Shown: positions 38,016-47,824, numbered from the stretch's first letter. The stretch is 51,222 nt of DNA from Deltaproteobacteria bacterium (GCA_029262535.1 JAJCZF010000043.1:1-51222); one strand, 5' to 3'. Translations and numbers: made by a program. The notes: generated by a model not told the origin, from the letters alone.

Positions 38016-40697
38016 ATGAACGTAATCAATATGGCCGATAACGAACTGGAAAAGGTATATAGTCCGGCGGATGTCGAAGATAAATGGGCCTCTTTCTGGA
38101 TAGAAGAAGGGCTCTTTGAGGCCTCGACCGAGACAGATAAACCGTCATTTTCAATGGTCATACCACCGCCCAATATTACGGGAACGCTACATCTTGGCCA
38201 CGCCTTGAATAATACGCTTCAAGATATCCTGGCGCGTTATAAACGCATGACCGGTTATAACGTGTTATGGCTTCCCGGTATCGACCACGCCGGCATAGCC
38301 ACGCAAAATGTCGTTGAAAAGCAGCTGCACGGCGAGGGTACCGACCGCCATTCCGTAGGGCGCGACGGTTTTATCGAACGCGTATGGAAGTGGAAGGACG
38401 AGAGTGGCGGGGCCATAATAAATCAGCTTAAGAAACTAGGCGCCTCGTGCGACTGGTCTCGTCAGCGCTTTACCATGGACGAGGGCTTGTCAAAGGCCGT
38501 CAGAGAGGTATTTGTTCGTCTCTACGGAGAGGGGCTTATCTACCGTGGCGATTATATTATCAATTGGTGTCCGCGTTGCCATACCGCGCTTTCCGACCTT
38601 GAGGTCGAGGCCGAAGAGACAGACGGAAAGCTCTACTATATCGAATACCCCCTAAGCGATGGAACCGATTCTGTCACGGTCGCAACGACACGCCCCGAGA
38701 CGATGCTCGGCGATACCGCTGTAGCGGTAAATCCCGAGGACGAACGCTTTAAAGATCTTATCGGCAAGAAGATCAAACTTCCGATCGTAGAGCGCGAGAT
38801 TACGGTCATCGCCGACCCAGAGGTCGATATGGAATTCGGAACCGGCGCGGTCAAGATAACGCCCTCTCACGACTTTAACGACTTTGAGATGGCCACGCGC
38901 CACGCTCTTCCTTTTATTACAATCATGGATATAGACGCGAAGATGAACGACAATGCCGGGCCTCTATCCGGCATGGACCGCTTCGAGGCGCGCGAGGCCG
39001 TGATAGAAAAGTTCAAGGAGCTTGGCCTCTTAAAGAAGATAGAACCCCATAAGATAATGCTCGGCGGATGTTACCGCTGCCGGACCGTTGTAGAGCCGAC
39101 GCTCTCCAAGCAGTGGTTTGTCAGGGCCAAGGAGCTTGCGGCCCCTGCCATAAAGAGTGTCGAAGAGGGACGTACCAAGTTCGTTCCGAAAAACTGGGAA
39201 AATACCTATTTTGATTGGATGCATAATATCCGCGACTGGTGTATATCGCGCCAGATATGGTGGGGCCACCGTATCCCGGCCTGGTACTGTACCGACTGTG
39301 ACCACATCTCCGTAGCCATAAACGATCCGGACCGTTGCGCCCAGTGCGGCTCGACTGCGATAGAGCAGGACTTTGACGTATTGGACACGTGGTTTTCTTC
39401 CGCTCTCTGGCCCTTTTCCACACTTGGCTGGCCCGAAAATACCGAAGAGCTAACGCGCTTCTACCCGACGACCGTGCTTTCGACCGGTTTCGATATTATC
39501 TTCTTCTGGGTAGCGCGCATGATGATGATGGGGTTAAAACTTACCGGCAAGGAGCCCTTTTCCGAGGTCTATATACATGCCCTCATCCGCGATATCGAGG
39601 GCAAGAAGATGAGCAAGAGTAAGGGCAACGTAATAGACCCGCTGGCCGTTATGGATACCTACGGCACCGACGCGCTTCGCTTTACCCTTACCGCGCTTGC
39701 CGCTCAGGGCAGGGATATAAAACTTGCCGAAGACCGTATCGAGGGTTATAGAAACTATTGCAATAAGATCTGGAATCTCGCGCGCTTTACGCTGATGAAT
39801 GTCGAGGGTGCGGAGTCCGGCACGCTGGGCATGCCGGACGAGGCCGATATGTCTATGGCCGACCTCTGGATAAAAGCGCGTTTGAACTTGTGTGTGAAAG
39901 AAGTTAGAGAGGGCATCGACACCTATCGCTTCGATGCGTCGGCGCGTTCTTTATACCGTTTCGTCTGGCACGAACTATGCGACTGGTATGTAGAATTATC
40001 TAAAAAAGACCTATACGGCGATAACGGCCCGGAGAGGAAGCAGGCCGCGGCCGGTATGCTTCTCCATGTCCTTAAAGAGACGCTAAAGATGCTGCACCCC
40101 TTCATGCCCTTTATTACCGAAGAGATATGGGATAAGCTGCCCGCTACTGAAGCTTCGATTATGCTTCAGGACTATCCGGTTTCTTCCAATACAGGAGAGG
40201 CCGATCCTGCTATGGAATCCGGTATGGAGACGGTGATGGAGGTGATCTCGTCAATACGCAACCTTAGGAGTGAGATGAATGTGCCTCTCTCGGCGAGAAT
40301 AGACGATATATTATGTATCTCTACGGAAAGGTCGCTCAGAGACGCCGTTAATGAAGGGGCCGACTATATAAAGGATCTAACCAAGGTAGATGCTATTGAG
40401 GTCAAAGGAGAGGGCGAGGCCCCGGAAAATTCCGTTTCGGCTATCGCCGGTTCGGTAAAGATCTTCATACCCTTAAAGGGTCTGATCGACGTAGAAGCCG
40501 AGACTGCAAGGCTCACCAAAGAATTAGAGAAGATCATTAAAGAGGTCGAAGGGGTTGAAAAGAAACTCTCCAACGAGAACTTTGTCAAAAAGGCCCCGCC
40601 CGAAGTCGTGGCAAAGGACCGGGCGCGTGTCGTCGGCCTGAGAGAAAAAGAGGCGGCCCTTAACGAGCAGATAGAACGGCTCAAGGCCCTCGCTTAG
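38016..40697 (+). CDS. valS: valyl-tRNA synthetase
   Basis: Class I synthetase that charges tRNA-Val. The 893-residue length is normal. Motifs: HLGH (59-62), KMSKS (531-535, followed by KGNVIDP), the editing domain with TTRPETMLGDTAVAVNP and a GTGAVKITPSHDFNDFE segment, and CxxC-type sites (NWCPRC and CAQC) that may bind zinc. The C-terminal 65 residues form the typical ValS coiled coil. Two starts are possible: ATG 38016, only 2 nt after AGAAGG, and ATG 38031. It is followed by nadC 9 nt later. Confidence 0.97.
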   Translation: MNVINMADNELEKVYSPADVEDKWASFWIEEGLFEASTETDKPSFSMVIPPPNITGTLHLGHALNNTLQDILARYKRMTGYNVLWLPGIDHAGIATQNVVEKQLHGEGTDRHSVGRDGFIERVWKWKDESGGAIINQLKKLGASCDWSRQRFTMDEGLSKAVREVFVRLYGEGLIYRGDYIINWCPRCHTALSDLEVEAEETDGKLYYIEYPLSDGTDSVTVATTRPETMLGDTAVAVNPEDERFKDLIGKKIKLPIVEREITVIADPEVDMEFGTGAVKITPSHDFNDFEMATRHALPFITIMDIDAKMNDNAGPLSGMDRFEAREAVIEKFKELGLLKKIEPHKIMLGGCYRCRTVVEPTLSKQWFVRAKELAAPAIKSVEEGRTKFVPKNWENTYFDWMHNIRDWCISRQIWWGHRIPAWYCTDCDHISVAINDPDRCAQCGSTAIEQDFDVLDTWFSSALWPFSTLGWPENTEELTRFYPTTVLSTGFDIIFFWVARMMMMGLKLTGKEPFSEVYIHALIRDIEGKKMSKSKGNVIDPLAVMDTYGTDALRFTLTALAAQGRDIKLAEDRIEGYRNYCNKIWNLARFTLMNVEGAESGTLGMPDEADMSMADLWIKARLNLCVKEVREGIDTYRFDASARSLYRFVWHELCDWYVELSKKDLYGDNGPERKQAAAGMLLHVLKETLKMLHPFMPFITEEIWDKLPATEASIMLQDYPVSSNTGEADPAMESGMETVMEVISSIRNLRSEMNVPLSARIDDILCISTERSLRDAVNEGADYIKDLTKVDAIEVKGEGEAPENSVSAIAGSVKIFIPLKGLIDVEAETARLTKELEKIIKEVEGVEKKLSNENFVKKAPPEVVAKDRARVVGLREKEAALNEQIERLKALA

Positions 40698-40706
40698 GAT
40701 AAGACT

Positions 40707-41591
40707 ATGCCGAATAGAAGAAAAGAACGCGTATTGATAATAGACCCCGGTCTGAGCAAGTTTGTCGAGGTCGCCGTGCGTGGCGCGTTAAAAGAGGATA
40801 TCCATGACGGCGACATTACGACCCTTGCCACCGTGCCTGCGCGAAGGCGCGGTGTGGCCCGTATTATAGCAAAAGAGCCGGTGGTCGTAGCCGGACAATT
40901 TATCGCCGAGAGGGTCTTTAAAGAGCTTAACGACTCGATCAAATATACCGCGCTCGTTCCGGACGGAAAGCGAGCGCGAAAGGGAGAGCCAATCGCCGAG
41001 ATAACAGGCAACCTTCGCGCCATACTTACCGGCGAGCGTGTCGCTTTAAACTTCCTTCAGAGGATATCGGGTATCGCCACCCTTACGGCCCAGTATGTTA
41101 AACGGGCCGGTCCGGGCGTGATGGTGCTCGATACGCGTAAGACCACGCCGTGCCTGAGGCTTTTGGAAAGATACGCCGTGCTTTCGGGAGGCGGGGTTAA
41201 TCACCGCTTCGGCCTCTACGACGCGGTGCTCATAAAGGAAAACCATATAGCCGCCGCGGGCGGCGTGAGCGCGGCCCTGAAGAAGGCGCGTAAAGCCTAT
41301 CCGGACGGCGACTTAGAGATAGAGACGCGTACTCTCAAAGAAGTAAAAGAAGCGCTGGGCTCTGGTTCGGGGGCGGGCGCGGATACGATTCTTTTGGACA
41401 ATATGGATATTGATAAGTTAAAAAAGGCCGTCGCCCTGATAGACGGTCGCGCTATAACAGAGGCCTCTGGCGGGGTAAGACTCGATACGATAGGCGATAT
41501 AGCCGCCACCGGAGTAGACGCGATCTCGGTCGGCGCGCTGACACATTCCGCCCGCGTCGTGGATCTGAGCCTTCTGGTGAAAGCTTTATGA
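40707..41591 (+). CDS. nadC: nicotinate-nucleotide pyrophosphorylase (carboxylating)
   Basis: Converts quinolinate and PRPP to nicotinate mononucleotide in NAD synthesis. The 294-residue protein has the open alpha/beta N-terminal part (LKEDIHDGDITT) and the barrel with RISGIATLTAQYV, LDTRKTTPCLRLLERYAV, GGGVNHRFGLYDAVLIKENH, and TEASGGVRLDTI near the end. All substrate-binding Arg/Lys/His residues of these motifs look intact. Its stop overlaps the birA start (ATGA), in an operon with valS, birA and coaX. Confidence 0.97.
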   Translation: MPNRRKERVLIIDPGLSKFVEVAVRGALKEDIHDGDITTLATVPARRRGVARIIAKEPVVVAGQFIAERVFKELNDSIKYTALVPDGKRARKGEPIAEITGNLRAILTGERVALNFLQRISGIATLTAQYVKRAGPGVMVLDTRKTTPCLRLLERYAVLSGGGVNHRFGLYDAVLIKENHIAAAGGVSAALKKARKAYPDGDLEIETRTLKEVKEALGSGSGAGADTILLDNMDIDKLKKAVALIDGRAITEASGGVRLDTIGDIAATGVDAISVGALTHSARVVDLSLLVKAL

Positions 41592-42622
41592 TAACCTCCG
41601 AATCCAAAGAGGCCGCGCTCCTGACTCTCCTTAAGTCGGCACGCGGCGGTTTTGTATCTGGCAGCGTCATAGGCGACGAGCTTTCGATATCCCGCGCCGC
41701 CGTCTGGAAACGCATTGGCGCGCTCAAGGAGCAGGGTTACCGGATAAGGGCCGAGAGGTCGCGCGGTTATAGCCTATTAAACGAAGACGGCCCTGCCGCG
41801 CCTTTTAACGAGATAGAGATAGGCGCCGGCTTGGATACCGATATAATAGGAAGGAAGATTCATTTTTATAATAAACTGAATTCTACAAATATAACGGCCC
41901 GTAAGCTTGCCGCTGACGGCGCGCCGGAAGGCACGGTCGTAGTCGCCGACTCGCAGGATATTGGCAAGGGACGGCTCGGTAGAGAGTGGCACTCTCCGCC
42001 CGGTAAGAATCTCTATCTCTCTATGATCCTTCGCCCCCGGACCGGACCGGCCGACGCGCCTGTGCTTACGTTGATATTAGGTGTGGCCGTTGCCGAGGCC
42101 GTTGAAGAGTTTACCGGGCTTCGCCCCACGCTCAAGTGGCCAAACGATCTGCTCATCAAAGGGCGAAAGGTTGCCGGTATCCTTACCGAGATGAGCGCCG
42201 ACATGGAGAGTATCGAGCATATCGTATGCGGTATCGGAGTAAATCTCAATATGAAGATTGCAGATACCCCTGAAGAACTACGCTCGATCTCAACGAGCCT
42301 GGCCGAGGCCTCGGGAGAGACCGTCGAAAGGGCTGCCTTTACGCGCACCTTATTAAAGAGTCTCGATTCTCGTTATAGTTCTTTTATGTCAGAGGGCCCT
42401 GAGCCGTCGCTTGCCGACTGGCGCAGGTACTTTGCCGCGGAGGGCAAAGAGGTAACTATCAAAACGCTCTCCGGCACGATAAGCGGTTTATGTGTTGGTG
42501 TGGACGCAAAGGGCGCTCTCCTGGTCAGAGATCTTTCGGGCCGGGTAAATACCGTTAGCTCCGGTGATATGGTCTTGTCCGAACCTGGTTACAGGGGTGA
42601 CGAATATAGGGGTAATAGATAG
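41588..42622 (+). CDS. birA: bifunctional biotin-protein ligase / biotin operon repressor
   Basis: Attaches biotin to carrier proteins and may repress biotin genes. Residues 1-62 form a winged helix-turn-helix (VIGDELSISRAAVWKRIGALKEQGYRI). The ligase domain has GKGRLGREWHSPPGKNLYLS (biotinyl-AMP loop), LKWPNDLLIKGRKVAGILTEM and GIGVNLNM. The C-terminal SH3-like domain is present. The 344-residue length is normal for the group II (DNA-binding) type. The stop is followed 3 nt later by coaX. Confidence 0.96.
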   Translation: MITSESKEAALLTLLKSARGGFVSGSVIGDELSISRAAVWKRIGALKEQGYRIRAERSRGYSLLNEDGPAAPFNEIEIGAGLDTDIIGRKIHFYNKLNSTNITARKLAADGAPEGTVVVADSQDIGKGRLGREWHSPPGKNLYLSMILRPRTGPADAPVLTLILGVAVAEAVEEFTGLRPTLKWPNDLLIKGRKVAGILTEMSADMESIEHIVCGIGVNLNMKIADTPEELRSISTSLAEASGETVERAAFTRTLLKSLDSRYSSFMSEGPEPSLADWRRYFAAEGKEVTIKTLSGTISGLCVGVDAKGALLVRDLSGRVNTVSSGDMVLSEPGYRGDEYRGNR

Positions 42623-42625
42623 GCC

Positions 42626-43420
42626 GTGAGCTTAATCTGCGTTGACATAGGGAACTCGAATATAGTAATCGGCATCTTCGAAGGCGCCGAGCTAAAGACC
42701 CACTGGCGGCTCGCTACGAGAAAACGTTCGACCGCCGATGAATATGTTATAATACTCAAGGAATTGATACGGAACGATCCGGCGCCGTGCGGCCCGTTTG
42801 ACGGCGCGATTATTTCGTGCGTAGTGCCGTCTTTAGAGCATGTCTTTAAAAATTCTTTAAAGTCCGCCTTTGGCCTAAAACCGGTCGTGGTAGGGCCGGG
42901 CGCGCGCACGGGCATGCCGATTCTTACTGATAACCCTCGCGAGGTCGGGGCAGACAGGATCGTGAATGCCGTTGCCGCCTTTGAGCGACTTGGCGGGCCG
43001 GTGATAGTGGTGGATTTTGGTACAGCCGTAACATTTGATTATGTCACCGAAAAGGGCGAATACGCCGGAGGGGCGATAGCTCCGGGTGTGTCGATATCGA
43101 CCGACGCGCTCTTTACCAGTGCGGCTAAGCTTCCGAGGGTCGGCATATCAAGGCCGCGCGCCATAGTAGGAAAGAGTACCGCCGAGAGCCTTAAGGCCGG
43201 GATATTCTACGGTACGGTAAGCATGGTGGACGGCATAGTCGAGAGGATGAAGCAGGAGACGAAGACCGATTCAAAGACTGGGGCAAAGACAGGACCAAAG
43301 GTCGTGGCAACGGGTGGAATGGCCGGGCTTATAGCCCCGGAGTGCCGCTCGATAGACGAAGTGGACGAGTTTCTGACGCTAAAGGGCCTTAGGGTCGTCT
43401 ACGAGATAAATAATAAATGA
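42626..43420 (+). CDS. coaX: type III pantothenate kinase
   Basis: First step of coenzyme A synthesis, phosphorylating pantothenate. ASKHA-fold motifs are clear: phosphate loop DIGNSNIVIG at the start, GADRIVNAVAAFE, VVDFGTAVTFDYV and GGAIAPGVSIS. The start is GTG 42626, placing the DIGNSN motif at residue 6 as usual. The 264-residue length is normal. A Lys/Thr-rich insert (about 212-224) is a small oddity. It overlaps the next gene by 4 nt. Confidence 0.95.
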   Translation: MSLICVDIGNSNIVIGIFEGAELKTHWRLATRKRSTADEYVIILKELIRNDPAPCGPFDGAIISCVVPSLEHVFKNSLKSAFGLKPVVVGPGARTGMPILTDNPREVGADRIVNAVAAFERLGGPVIVVDFGTAVTFDYVTEKGEYAGGAIAPGVSISTDALFTSAAKLPRVGISRPRAIVGKSTAESLKAGIFYGTVSMVDGIVERMKQETKTDSKTGAKTGPKVVATGGMAGLIAPECRSIDEVDEFLTLKGLRVVYEINNK

Positions 43421-44418
43421 CTGAAGAAAAGCAAGATATTATAAAGACAAGTAAAACTTCTGGAGAAAAACCTTCTACCGGAGAAAAGCCATCCGGCGGA
43501 GAAAAGTCATCCGGAGGAGATAGACCCTCCGACAGGCCGAGGCGCACGCGTTCGCGCCGTCCGCGTAATCCGCGCGGGCCAAGGAAAACGCCAAAGGACT
43601 CTCAAGAGTCAAAAGAGGCGAAAGATGGGAAGGTAGAGGCGCAGGCGCAAGGAACGAAGAGGCCGCGCCGCCCGCGTAACCAGCGCGGGCCGAAATCAAC
43701 ACGCCCTTCCGAGGATACTAAAGAATCTAAAAATACGCAAGATACCAAGGCCTCGCAAGAGTCCAACCCCCCGCGCGGGCCGAGAAGAGCGCGGCCCCAA
43801 AGAGAAGAGCAAGGCGCGAAGGGCCAGCGACCCGCCAGGGACTCCCGGTCTCGGAAGGGCTCAGGCGGGCAGAAAGATTTTAAGAAAAAAGATGGGCAAG
43901 GGGGCAGGGGCGATCAGGCTACACCCGACGAGAGTCCGAAAGAGCTTTTTACTAAAGGAAAACGCCTCCTGTCGGAGCAAAAATACTCGGATGCAAGGCG
44001 TACCTTAAAGAAAGTCTATCTCTCCGACTCTAATAATGCCGCTTATCTATCCTATTACGGCCTATCGGCCGCGCTTGGCAGGGGCGAGATAAAATATGCC
44101 ATGGAGCTTTGTACCGAGGCCATAAAACTCGATTTTCAAAAGAGCGAGTTCTATGAAAACCTTGCAAGGGTTTATATTAAGGCGGGAAACAAAAAGGCCG
44201 CCGTAAGCACTATTACCAAGGGCATAGTTTACGAGACCGAGGGCGAGGTCCTGCATGAGTTTCTGGTTGAATTGGGCGTTAGGCAAAAACCTGTTCTGCC
44301 TTTTTTGAAGAGGTCCAATTCGTTCAACAAGGCTCTCGGCATCTTAATAAGGCGTACCCTGCCGGAGTTATTTAAGACAAAGGCCCCAAAAAAGGGACCA
44401 ACCGGTACCGACGGTTAG
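43417..44418 (+). CDS. TPR protein with long basic disordered N-terminus
   Basis: A 333-residue protein in two parts. Residues 1-165 are disordered and rich in Arg, Pro, Lys, Ser and Gly. They begin with tandem GEKPS units and then contain repeated RRPRNPRGPRK-type blocks, a composition known from RNA- or ribosome-binding tails. Residues about 170-285 hold TPR-like helix pairs (PKELFTKGKRLLSEQKYSDARRTL, AYLSYYGLSAALGRGEIKYAMELC, EFYENLARVYIKAGNKKAAV). It overlaps coaX (ATGA), so it is co-translated with it. The function is unknown. An RNA-linked role is inferred from the tail only. Confidence 0.75.
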   Translation: MTEEKQDIIKTSKTSGEKPSTGEKPSGGEKSSGGDRPSDRPRRTRSRRPRNPRGPRKTPKDSQESKEAKDGKVEAQAQGTKRPRRPRNQRGPKSTRPSEDTKESKNTQDTKASQESNPPRGPRRARPQREEQGAKGQRPARDSRSRKGSGGQKDFKKKDGQGGRGDQATPDESPKELFTKGKRLLSEQKYSDARRTLKKVYLSDSNNAAYLSYYGLSAALGRGEIKYAMELCTEAIKLDFQKSEFYENLARVYIKAGNKKAAVSTITKGIVYETEGEVLHEFLVELGVRQKPVLPFLKRSNSFNKALGILIRRTLPELFKTKAPKKGPTGTDG

Positions 44419-44526
44419 CAGACGGTCTAGCTTCTTTTTCTTCGCGCTTGAAAGATTATTAGGCGCTGAAGTGTTTCCTGCCAGTGTCGTAGATAAGTAG
44501 TGCTAAACGGCGGTTTTAAAATATAG

Positions 44527-45528
44527 ATGTCTCTCTCTTTAGCGGAGTGGATTACTTTGAAGATAAAGAAAGAACTATTCGCCCTTGTCTCGCCGAGCCT
44601 GCCCAAGGAGACGAGATTAAATACCGCCTCCGGTAAGGCCGAAGGGCTGCTCTCGGATGAATATGTTACCGCCCTTTTTGTCCTTTCGCACGACCCCGAA
44701 GAAGATATCAGGGAGGCTGCCGAGGGCGGCTTTAGAATACTTACTGAAAAAAAGCTGATAGAGGCCCTTTCGGTTCGCATTGCCCCTGAGGTTATTAGGA
44801 AGATATACGACAACTTCAAATCCCGCGAGATAATCCTGAATATGCTGGCCCTTAGTGAATGCACCGATGACGGAACCCTGATGGAGCTTGCCAAAGATGG
44901 CTCCGACAGCGTGCTGGAGCTTGTCAGTCATAGCGCAAAACTTATCGGTAATATCGAACTGCTTAATATTATAAAATCCAACGCAAATATCCTGCCGCTT
45001 ATCGCGGAGCAGGCAGAGCGTACCTTTAATTTGCCACCGGGGGACGCCGGCGCGGAGTTTGATTCGCTGCCTGAAGCCCTTATCGGCGAGGACGAGGAGC
45101 TTGAAGAGTCGCAGGCTCTGAATCTCTACCAGGCCGTACAGCAGATGACCGTTGTTGAGAAGGTAAAGCTCGCAATTAAGGGCAATAAAGAGGCCCGCGG
45201 CCTTCTTATAAAGTCTTCGAACAAGATAGTGGCAAGGACGGTCATTAGGAACCCGCGCATAACGGACGAAGAGATTGCGACCATAGCGGCTTCCAAGAGC
45301 GCAAGCGAAGAGATCCTGCGCGAGATGGTCCGTAACGACGAGTGGACCAAGAATTATATGATAAGGCGGGCCTTGACATTTAACCCGAAGACCCCTCTTC
45401 CGGCGGCTATAAAGATGGTCAACGCGCTTAGGGAGAAGGACGTAAGGGATATCTCCAAGAGCAGGGCCGTGCCAAATGCCGTAAGGGCCGCGGCAAGGCG
45501 TCTCATAGAAGCCAGAAAGTTTAGATAA
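44527..45528 (+). CDS. HEAT-like repeat protein of unknown function
   Basis: A 333-residue, wholly helical protein. Short repeats of about 20-24 residues include VTALFVLSHDPEEDIREAA, IILNMLALSECTDDGTLMELAK, NPRITDEEIATIAASKSASEEIL and NPKTPLPAAIKMVNALREKDV, which look like HEAT or degenerate leucine-rich helical repeats. There is no signal peptide or catalytic motif. It is followed by nfo 3 nt later. I recognise the general type from deltaproteobacterial genomes but not a named family. Confidence 0.72.
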   Translation: MSLSLAEWITLKIKKELFALVSPSLPKETRLNTASGKAEGLLSDEYVTALFVLSHDPEEDIREAAEGGFRILTEKKLIEALSVRIAPEVIRKIYDNFKSREIILNMLALSECTDDGTLMELAKDGSDSVLELVSHSAKLIGNIELLNIIKSNANILPLIAEQAERTFNLPPGDAGAEFDSLPEALIGEDEELEESQALNLYQAVQQMTVVEKVKLAIKGNKEARGLLIKSSNKIVARTVIRNPRITDEEIATIAASKSASEEILREMVRNDEWTKNYMIRRALTFNPKTPLPAAIKMVNALREKDVRDISKSRAVPNAVRAAARRLIEARKFR

Positions 45529-45531
45529 CCA

Positions 45532-46380
45532 ATGCCCTTAGGCGTACATGTATCGATAGCCGGCGGTATCGGCAACGGCCCGGCAAGGGCCGCGGAACTG
45601 GGCTGTGATACATTTCAGTGTTTTGGCGGAAATCCGCGCGGGTGGAAACAGAAGGATATCTCGGACGAAGAGGTTGCGCGTTTTAAGAGCGAGCTTAAAG
45701 AGAGCGCCGTCGCGGTCTCTGTTATACACGCCTCTTATCTCATAAATATCTCTTCCCCCGAAGATGCTCTTTATGAAAAATCAATAACGTTATTAACGGA
45801 AGAACTGCTCAGGGCGGAAAAGCTCGGCGTCGATTACGTGGTCGTACATATGGGTAGCTCGCGCGGCGCGGGCTCCGATTTTGCCATAGGGCGCGTGGCC
45901 GCGGCCATACGCCGTATAGCCGCGGCTCATCCCGGACTAAAGACCGAACTTTTATTGGAAAATACCGCAGGCTCCGGCGAGACCACGGGAGCGCGTTTTG
46001 AAGAGGTCGGCGCGGTGATAGATGGCGTCGGAGATGCGCCGATAAAGCTCGGTTTTTGCTTCGACACCTGCCACGCATTCGCCTCCGGTTACCCGCTTGC
46101 GACCGAAGAGGACGTGGCGTCGCTCTTTAAAGAGATGGATAAGGAGATAGGTCTATCGAGGCTTAAAGTAATACACCTCAACGACTCCAAGGGAGCGCTC
46201 GGAAGCAGGAAAGACCGCCACGACCATATAGGCGAGGGTTGCATAGGTGATTTCGGGCCCTTTTTGAGACACCGGGTTGTAGGAGAACTGCCGCTCATTT
46301 TGGAGACCCCGAAGAAAAAGCCGGACGACGACCCGCGTAATCTCGCCCTTGTGCGAACTCTATTGGCAAGCGGAGAATAG
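45532..46380 (+). CDS. nfo: endonuclease IV (AP endonuclease)
   Basis: Zinc-dependent enzyme that cuts DNA 5' to abasic sites in base-excision repair. The 282-residue TIM-barrel shows the family pattern: GVHVSIAGGIGN at the start, CFGGNPRGWK, HASYLINISSP, VVHMGSSRG (His ligand), LLENTAGSGE (Glu ligand), FCFDTCHAFASGY (Asp and His ligands), HLNDSKGALGSRKDRHDHIGEG (Asp and His ligands) and LILETPKK (Glu ligand). All metal-binding positions appear intact. Confidence 0.97.
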   Translation: MPLGVHVSIAGGIGNGPARAAELGCDTFQCFGGNPRGWKQKDISDEEVARFKSELKESAVAVSVIHASYLINISSPEDALYEKSITLLTEELLRAEKLGVDYVVVHMGSSRGAGSDFAIGRVAAAIRRIAAAHPGLKTELLLENTAGSGETTGARFEEVGAVIDGVGDAPIKLGFCFDTCHAFASGYPLATEEDVASLFKEMDKEIGLSRLKVIHLNDSKGALGSRKDRHDHIGEGCIGDFGPFLRHRVVGELPLILETPKKKPDDDPRNLALVRTLLASGE

Positions 46381-46382
46381 TA

Positions 46383-46411
46383 TTGACAGTCCGGCTTATG
46401 TGGGCTAATTA
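46383..46411 (+). promoter_or_regulatory. candidate promoter for trkA
   Basis: TTGACA (46383-46388), 17-bp spacer and TAATTA (46406-46411), about 48 nt before the trkA ATG. The -35 is perfect and the -10 weak. Confidence 0.45.
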
Positions 46412-46459
46412 TAGAATTTAAGGCTTTTATCTTATCTTTACCCGTATCAAGGGGCGGTT

Positions 46460-47824
46460 ATGAAGGTTATAGTTATAGGCGCGGGTGTCGTAGGTTACAC
46501 CATCGCCAAGAAGCTTTCGATTGAGGGACATGATATTACTCTCATCGAGAAGGACGAGGCCAAGATCAGGGAGGTGCGCGAGACACTCGACGTGCGTATC
46601 GTCCAGGGTAGCGGTTCAAGCCCGGAGATATTGATTAACGCGGGTATTGAGAAGGTGGATATGGTCATCGCCGTGACCGACTCCGATGAGGTTAATATGG
46701 TCGCCTGCCTTATCGCCGGCACTCAGTCGAGGGTTCCGAAGAAGGTCGCCCGCATACGGAACCGCGAGTATATTAACTACCCCAAGGTCTTTGGTAAGGA
46801 CTATCTTAGTCTCGATCTCAATATAAACCCGGAGAAGGTCGCAGCCGAGAGGATCTTTAAGACGGTACAGGTGCCGGGCGCGCTTGAGGTGGAAGAGTTC
46901 GCCGATGGTCGCGTAATGCTGGTCGGCGCAAAGCTCGCGCCGCAGTCCATACTGGCCGGAAAGTCCATGGAGGAGATCAAGGAACTACACCCGAACGAAA
47001 AGATACTGATCGTCGCGGCATACAGGGGTTCGGAAACCCTTATCCCTCACGGCTCTACCCGTTTCGAGGCCGGGGACCTGCTCTTTGGGATTACCGAACC
47101 TGACGGGGCCGACAGGTTGTTGCATATCTTCGGCTCCGGAGAGCAGAAGGGCGGCAGGGTCTTTATCGTCGGCGGCGGCGGCATAGGTTTTTATCTGGCC
47201 GAGATGCTTGAGGCCGCGGGTTACCAGCCGAAGATGATAGAGAAGGACGAAGATCGTTGCCTCTTTCTGGCCGAGCACCTGAAAAAAACGATAGTGCTCA
47301 AGGGCGACGGCACCGACCAGGACCTCTTAAAAGAAGAAAATATCGCCGGGGTCAATACCTTCATAGCGGCTACGAGCGACGAGGAGGCCAATATCCTCTC
47401 CTCTCTCGTTGCGAAACGTCTTGGGGCCGGGCGTTGCATATCTATTATAAGCAAACCGGAGTACCTCTCCATGGTATCGACCATCGGCATCGATGTCGCC
47501 GTCTCTCCGAGGTTATCAAGCGTAAGCGGTATATTGCAATTTGTTAGAAGAGGCAAGGTTCTTTCCGTTACAACGCTGCTTGAAGAGCGCGTCGAGGCGC
47601 TTGAGACGATAGCCATGGAGACGTCGGATATAGTAAATAAACCGCTTCGTGAGATAAAGTTTCCAAAGGGCGCCCTTATCGGGGCCGTGATAAGGGAGAA
47701 CGACGTTATACTGCCGGATGGTTATACCGTTATAAATCCGGGGGATAAGGTTGTTATATTTACTCAAAGGCAGACCATCCCCAAGGTCGAGAAGGCCCTG
47801 ATGGTCAAACCGGAGTTTTTTTAA
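46460..47824 (+). CDS. trkA: Trk potassium transporter, peripheral regulatory subunit
   Basis: NAD/NADH-binding regulator that gates the TrkH channel from the cytoplasmic side. The 454-residue protein has two RCK units: NAD-binding GAGVVGYTIAKKL (about 7-19) and GGGGIGFYLAEML (about 238-250), each followed by an RCK_C domain. The first three strands end in acidic residues (LIEKDE, MIEKDED) as required for NAD. A good ribosome binding site (AAGGGG) precedes ATG. It forms a pair with trkH 115 nt downstream. Confidence 0.96.
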   Translation: MKVIVIGAGVVGYTIAKKLSIEGHDITLIEKDEAKIREVRETLDVRIVQGSGSSPEILINAGIEKVDMVIAVTDSDEVNMVACLIAGTQSRVPKKVARIRNREYINYPKVFGKDYLSLDLNINPEKVAAERIFKTVQVPGALEVEEFADGRVMLVGAKLAPQSILAGKSMEEIKELHPNEKILIVAAYRGSETLIPHGSTRFEAGDLLFGITEPDGADRLLHIFGSGEQKGGRVFIVGGGGIGFYLAEMLEAAGYQPKMIEKDEDRCLFLAEHLKKTIVLKGDGTDQDLLKEENIAGVNTFIAATSDEEANILSSLVAKRLGAGRCISIISKPEYLSMVSTIGIDVAVSPRLSSVSGILQFVRRGKVLSVTTLLEERVEALETIAMETSDIVNKPLREIKFPKGALIGAVIRENDVILPDGYTVINPGDKVVIFTQRQTIPKVEKALMVKPEFF

